Below are positions 15,488-17,765 of a DNA stretch of 17,765 bases, piece after piece. The stretch's first letter is position 1; every line of letters begins with the position of its first letter. The notes below the pieces were generated by a model, which searched no databases, had not been told where the DNA came from, and saw only the letters and a program-made list of their open reading frames with translations. The stretch is from contig CALVVV010000024.1 of the NCBI GenBank assembly GCA_944363995.1, positions 1-17,765 on the forward strand. The letters run 5' to 3'. Both the position numbers and the translations under genes were made by a program. The stretch comes from an uncultured Bacilli bacterium (GTDB lineage: Bacteria; Bacillota_I; Bacilli_A; RF39; UBA660).

Positions 15488-16172
15488 AAGAATTTGTATC
15501 AATTTTAATACCAGGTCCCATGGTTGTGGAAATACTTATATTTTTAACATAAGTTCCTTTAACAACTGATGGTTTAGTTTTTAAAATTAATGAAACAAAG
15601 GCTTCTAAATTTTCAAGTAATTGTTTTTCTGTAAAACTTACTTTACCAATAATTGTATGAACATTTCCATATGAATCTGTTCTATATTCAATTCTTCCTT
15701 GTTTTACTTCAAGAACTGCTTTTTTAATATCCATAGTTACTGTTCCAGTTTTAGGATTTGGCATTAAGCCTTTTGGACCTAAAATTTTACCTAATTTACC
15801 TAATTGCGGCATCATATCTGGAGTTGCAATTAATGTATCAAAATCAAGCCAATTTTCTTTTTCAATTTTTTCTAAGTAATCTACATCTCCTACATAATCT
15901 GCTCCAGCTTCCTTAGCTTCAGTAGCTTTAGGACCTTTAGCAATAACTAAGATTTTTTTAGTTTTTCCTGTACCATTTGGTAAGCAAATAGTACCTCTTA
16001 ATTGTTGATCAGCTTTTTTAGTATCTAAGTTTAAGTTCATAGCTACTTCCACTGATGAATCAAATTTAGTTGTTGATGTTTTTTTTACTAAATCAATTGC
16101 TTCTTCTTTAGAATATAGTTTATTCTTTTCAACTAATTTAGCTGCTTCAACATATTTTTTTCCTTTCTTCAT
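15477..16172 (-). CDS. rplA: 50S ribosomal protein L1
   Basis: L1 forms the mobile stalk at the ribosomal E site and also represses its own operon in bacteria. The protein has 231 residues, the usual length. Family signatures include KFDSSVEVAMNLNLDTKKAD, the RGTICLPNGTGK loop, the central LGKLGKILGPKGLMPNPKTG and a C-terminal KGTYVKNISISTTMGPG. AAGGAGG lies 8 nt before the ATG. It follows rplK after a 59-bp gap that holds an L1-binding-like stem, suggesting feedback control. Its last codons also carry the -35 of the rplJ promoter. Confidence 0.99.
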   Translation of the reverse strand: MKKGKKYVEAAKLVEKNKLYSKEEAIDLVKKTSTTKFDSSVEVAMNLNLDTKKADQQLRGTICLPNGTGKTKKILVIAKGPKATEAKEAGADYVGDVDYLEKIEKENWLDFDTLIATPDMMPQLGKLGKILGPKGLMPNPKTGTVTMDIKKAVLEVKQGRIEYRTDSYGNVHTIIGKVSFTEKQLLENLEAFVSLILKTKPSVVKGTYVKNISISTTMGPGIKIDTNSFDK

Positions 16173-16188
16173 TTTTTATACCTCCTTA

Positions 16189-16216
16189 TGTGGTCTAGCG
16201 GATTTTTCCTTCCACA
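16189..16216 (-). promoter_or_regulatory. Putative L1-binding site upstream of rplA
   Basis: On the minus strand TGTGG and CCACA form an outer stem, and GGA/TCC an inner stem, with an asymmetric internal loop (AA against GCTAGA). It resembles the leader upstream of rplK (GTGG...TAACCAC). Such sites mimic the L1 site on 23S rRNA and allow L1 to block translation. The rplA ribosome binding site is only a few bases downstream. Confidence 0.6.
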
Positions 16217-16232
16217 TAGAATTAATCTATGT
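16214..16232 (-). other. Small hairpin at the rplK stop codon
   Basis: ACATAGA and TCTATGT form a 7-bp stem with a 5-nt loop that begins at the last base of the rplK stop codon. It shares three bases with the L1-like stem, so the two are mutually exclusive at their edges. No T-tract follows. Confidence 0.4.
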
Positions 16233-16654
16233 TATTTAACTTCAATTCCCATATTTAAAGCTGTACCTTCAATAGTTTTCATTGCATCTTCTACAGTATA
16301 AGCATTTAAATCTGGTAATTTTGTTTCAGCAATCTCTTTAACTTGGTCTTTTGTAAGTGTTCCAACTACTTCTTTTTTACCTTTAGCAGAGCCAGCTTTT
16401 ACTTTTGCTGCTTTTTTTATTAAAAAAGCTGCTGGTGGAGTTTTTACTACGAAATCAAAACTTCTATCATCATAAATAGTAATTTCAACTGGTAATACAT
16501 CTCCCATTTTATCTTTAGTTGCGTCGTTATATTTTGTACAAAATTCTTGTAAGTTTATTCCTTTAGGACCTAAAACAGTACCAACTGGTGGCGCTGGATT
16601 AGCTTTACCTGCTTGAATTTGTAATTTAACTTTACTTGTTATTTGTTTTGCCAC
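16232..16654 (-). CDS. rplK: 50S ribosomal protein L11
   Basis: L11 binds the GTPase-associated centre of 23S rRNA. The protein has 140 residues from the chosen GTG (16654..16652), which gives MAKQITSKVKLQIQAGKANP, the family start. A GTG three codons earlier is almost on top of the AAAGGAGAG site and is unlikely to be used. Motifs are the Pro-rich PAPPVGTVLGPKGIN, the KTPPAAFLIKKA hinge and the C-terminal GTALNMGIEVK. Its own promoter and an L1-type leader lie upstream after nusG, and rplA follows. Confidence 0.98.
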   Translation of the reverse strand: MAKQITSKVKLQIQAGKANPAPPVGTVLGPKGINLQEFCTKYNDATKDKMGDVLPVEITIYDDRSFDFVVKTPPAAFLIKKAAKVKAGSAKGKKEVVGTLTKDQVKEIAETKLPDLNAYTVEDAMKTIEGTALNMGIEVK

Positions 16655-16683
16655 GAAAAACACTCTCCTTTCTTTTTCGCGTT

Positions 16684-16723
16684 GTGGTTATTATGATTAT
16701 CCGCTAACAAATCAATCTCCCAC
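16684..16723 (-). promoter_or_regulatory. Putative L1-binding leader upstream of rplK
   Basis: On the minus strand the RNA begins GTGGGAGATT and closes AATCATAATAACCAC, with outer pairs GTGG/CCAC and inner pairs GATT/AATC. This matches the GTGGGAG...ACCAC pattern found before rplK in Firmicutes, taken as the L1 autoregulatory site. It sits between the rplK promoter and start codon. Confidence 0.65.
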
Positions 16724-16725
16724 TT

Positions 16726-16779
16726 CTATATAAAAATATATAGCGAAATAATAATATCACTTTTTTTTATATTTGTAAA
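16726..16779 (-). promoter_or_regulatory. rplKA promoter and 5' end hairpin
   Basis: On the minus strand TTTACA (16779..16774), a 17-bp spacer and TATTAT (16756..16751) form a promoter directly after the nusG stop. The start is near 16744. The transcript would begin with the hairpin CTATATA/TATATAG (16743..16726), which may protect the 5' end, followed at once by the L1-like leader. Confidence 0.75.
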
Positions 16780-16782
16780 TAG

Positions 16783-17316
16783 TTATGCTTTAGAAATTTG
16801 GGTTAATTCTAATTCAACATTGGTTTCTTGTCCAAATAAATCTAAAGCTACTTCTAATTGTTGTTTTTCAAAATTTATACTTGTAATTTTTCCATACATA
16901 TTTGTAAAAGGTCCTTCAATAACTTTGACTTGATCACCAATTTTTAATTCATTAGCTATATCTAGTCTACTCATACCCATTGAACCTAAAATTTTATCAA
17001 CTTCAGCTGGTGTTAATGGGAAGGGTTTAGCTCCTTTACCACTACTTCCAATGAATCCTGTTACTCCTGGTGTATTTCTTACAACAAACCAAGCTTCATC
17101 AGTCATAATCATTTCAACTAATATATAACCTGGAAACATTTTTTTAACTTTTTCTTTTTTTATTCCATCTTTATATTCGACTTCTGTTTGTTCTGGAACA
17201 ACTACTCTAAAGATATAATCTTCAAGTCCCATACTAGAAGCACGCATCTCTAATTTTTCTTTTACTTTACTTTCATGACCTGAATAGGTGTTTACTACAT
17301 ACCATTCTTTTTCCAT
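16783..17316 (-). CDS. nusG: Transcription termination/antitermination factor NusG
   Basis: NusG binds RNA polymerase and modulates pausing, termination and coupling to translation. The 177-residue protein has an NGN domain at about 1-110 (EWYVVNTYSGHESKVKEKLE, then FPGYILVEM and VRNTPGVTGFIG). A KOW domain lies at about 125-152 (IGDQVKVIEGPFTNMYGKI). Length is that of B. subtilis NusG. The ATG shares one base with the secE stop (TAATG), with a GGTGAG site just upstream, so the two genes form one coupled unit, as in most bacteria. Confidence 0.99.
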   Translation of the reverse strand: MEKEWYVVNTYSGHESKVKEKLEMRASSMGLEDYIFRVVVPEQTEVEYKDGIKKEKVKKMFPGYILVEMIMTDEAWFVVRNTPGVTGFIGSSGKGAKPFPLTPAEVDKILGSMGMSRLDIANELKIGDQVKVIEGPFTNMYGKITSINFEKQQLEVALDLFGQETNVELELTQISKA

Positions 17317-17579
17317 TATCTCACCAACATTTTAATCCCAGCAATAATTAAATCACCTAAAGTAAAGAATAAACCAAAGAAAATTATAAATGATAAAGTT
17401 GCAATAGAATATTTAATCATTTCTTTTTTTAATGGCCAACGAACTTTGTCCATTTCTTTTTTTACTCCTTTAAAAAATGATTCTTTTTTTACTTTTTTTG
17501 TTTTTTTGTCTTTTTTAACATCTTTTTTTTCATTTTTTGCTGTTAATTTTTTTGTGTTTTTTTCTTCTTTTTTACTCAT
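17316..17579 (-). CDS. secE: Preprotein translocase subunit SecE
   Basis: SecE is the small clamp of the SecYEG channel in the cytoplasmic membrane. The 87-residue protein has the conserved amphipathic segment FFKGVKKEMDKVRWPLKKEM (about 35-54) followed by one transmembrane helix (about 56-84). The first 34 residues are extremely lysine-rich (16 Lys), making it longer than the 59-residue B. subtilis protein. AGAGGTG lies 4 nt before the ATG. It overlaps nusG by one base. A strong promoter lies upstream; neither rpmG nor tRNA-Trp, frequent neighbours in Firmicutes, is visible in the remaining bases. Confidence 0.97.
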   Translation of the reverse strand: MSKKEEKNTKKLTAKNEKKDVKKDKKTKKVKKESFFKGVKKEMDKVRWPLKKEMIKYSIATLSFIIFFGLFFTLGDLIIAGIKMLVR

Positions 17580-17643
17580 AATTCACCTCTTAAATTATAT
17601 GAAAATTTTTTCAAAATAAAAACACTTTTTCGTGTCTACATAA

Positions 17644-17684
17644 ATAATATCATATGTTATTTTATTTGTCAATATATCGACAAA
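17644..17684 (-). promoter_or_regulatory. secE-nusG promoter with palindrome over the -35
   Basis: On the minus strand TTGACA (17672..17667), a 17-bp spacer and TATTAT (17649..17644) form the promoter, with the start near 17637. The -35 lies in a 20-bp palindrome at 17665-17684: TTTGTC, one unpaired base, ATATAT, one unpaired base, GACAAA. This is operator-like but may be coincidental. Confidence 0.75.
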
Positions 17685-17701
17685 AATATGTGATTTATTT
17701 T

Positions 17702-17749
17702 TTAAAATGTCCTATTTTTGAAATTGTATTTTTAAGTTAAAATGTCCTA
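17702..17749. repeat. Two direct copies of a 13-bp repeat
   Basis: TTAAAATGTCCTA occurs at 17702-17714 and again exactly at 17737-17749, a 35-bp period. GTCC is conspicuous in such AT-rich DNA. Repeated short end sequences like this are typical of IS21-type element termini or of regulator binding sites. Nothing coding is visible around it, and the window ends 16 bases later. Confidence 0.6.
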
Positions 17750-17765
17750 ACAAAATATTATATAA

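Noticed and set aside
16655..16663. Upstream GTG start for L11 (three extra residues)
   Set aside because: It lies one or two bases from the ribosome binding site, too close for initiation, and adds FFV before the conserved MAKQ start.
17702..17749. CRISPR array
   Set aside because: Only two 13-bp copies with a 22-bp gap are present; CRISPR repeats are longer and more numerous, and no cas gene is visible.

Overview
This is an AT-rich stretch, by eye close to 70% A+T, from a low-GC Firmicute. It is dominated by one conserved chromosomal block read on the minus strand: secE-nusG, rplK-rplA, rplJ-rplL-rsmC-like (ybxB), rpoB-rpoC. Gene order, strong AGGAGG ribosome binding sites and TTGACA/TATAAT promoters point to Bacilli. 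The strong A+T bias, the reduced intergenic space and an Asn at the rifampicin-pocket position that is His in most bacteria suggest an uncultured Bacilli lineage near the Mollicutes (RF39-like gut lineages would fit). That placement is inference. TGG encodes Trp and the methyltransferase gene ends in TGA, so the standard bacterial code is used.

Layout from high to low coordinates, which is the direction of transcription. At 17.7 kb lie a 13-bp direct repeat in two copies and a palindrome over the secE promoter. Then secE and nusG overlap by one base. A new promoter and an L1-type leader precede rplK, and a second L1-like site lies between rplK and rplA. A promoter embedded in the 3' end of rplA starts a recognisable L10 leader and rplJ-rplL. 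A hairpin separates rplL from the methyltransferase. A further promoter overlapping the methyltransferase stop codon drives rpoB-rpoC, which also overlap by one base. Two hairpins, the second with a U-tract, end the rpoC transcript.

Below rpoC, where many Firmicutes carry rpsL/rpsG/fusA, there is instead a two-gene surface module with its own extended -10 promoter. The first gene is a secreted SH3b + N-acetylglucosaminidase + cadherin-like + dockerin protein. The second, 12 bp downstream, is a membrane-anchored protein with a cohesin-like N-terminal domain, a cadherin-like domain, one transmembrane helix and a lysine-rich cytoplasmic tail. A dockerin enzyme beside a membrane cohesin-like protein is the most interesting feature here: a possible minimal, cellulosome-like system for tethering a peptidoglycan hydrolase to the membrane.

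At the left end, a bidirectional terminator separates this pair from the only plus-strand gene, rpmB (L28, 56 aa). rpmB is divergent from dnaE. The dnaE frame stops at a TAA 39 bases from the window edge, yet DnaE-like sequence continues in frame beyond that stop. This suggests a nonsense mutation, a sequencing error or a genuine truncation.
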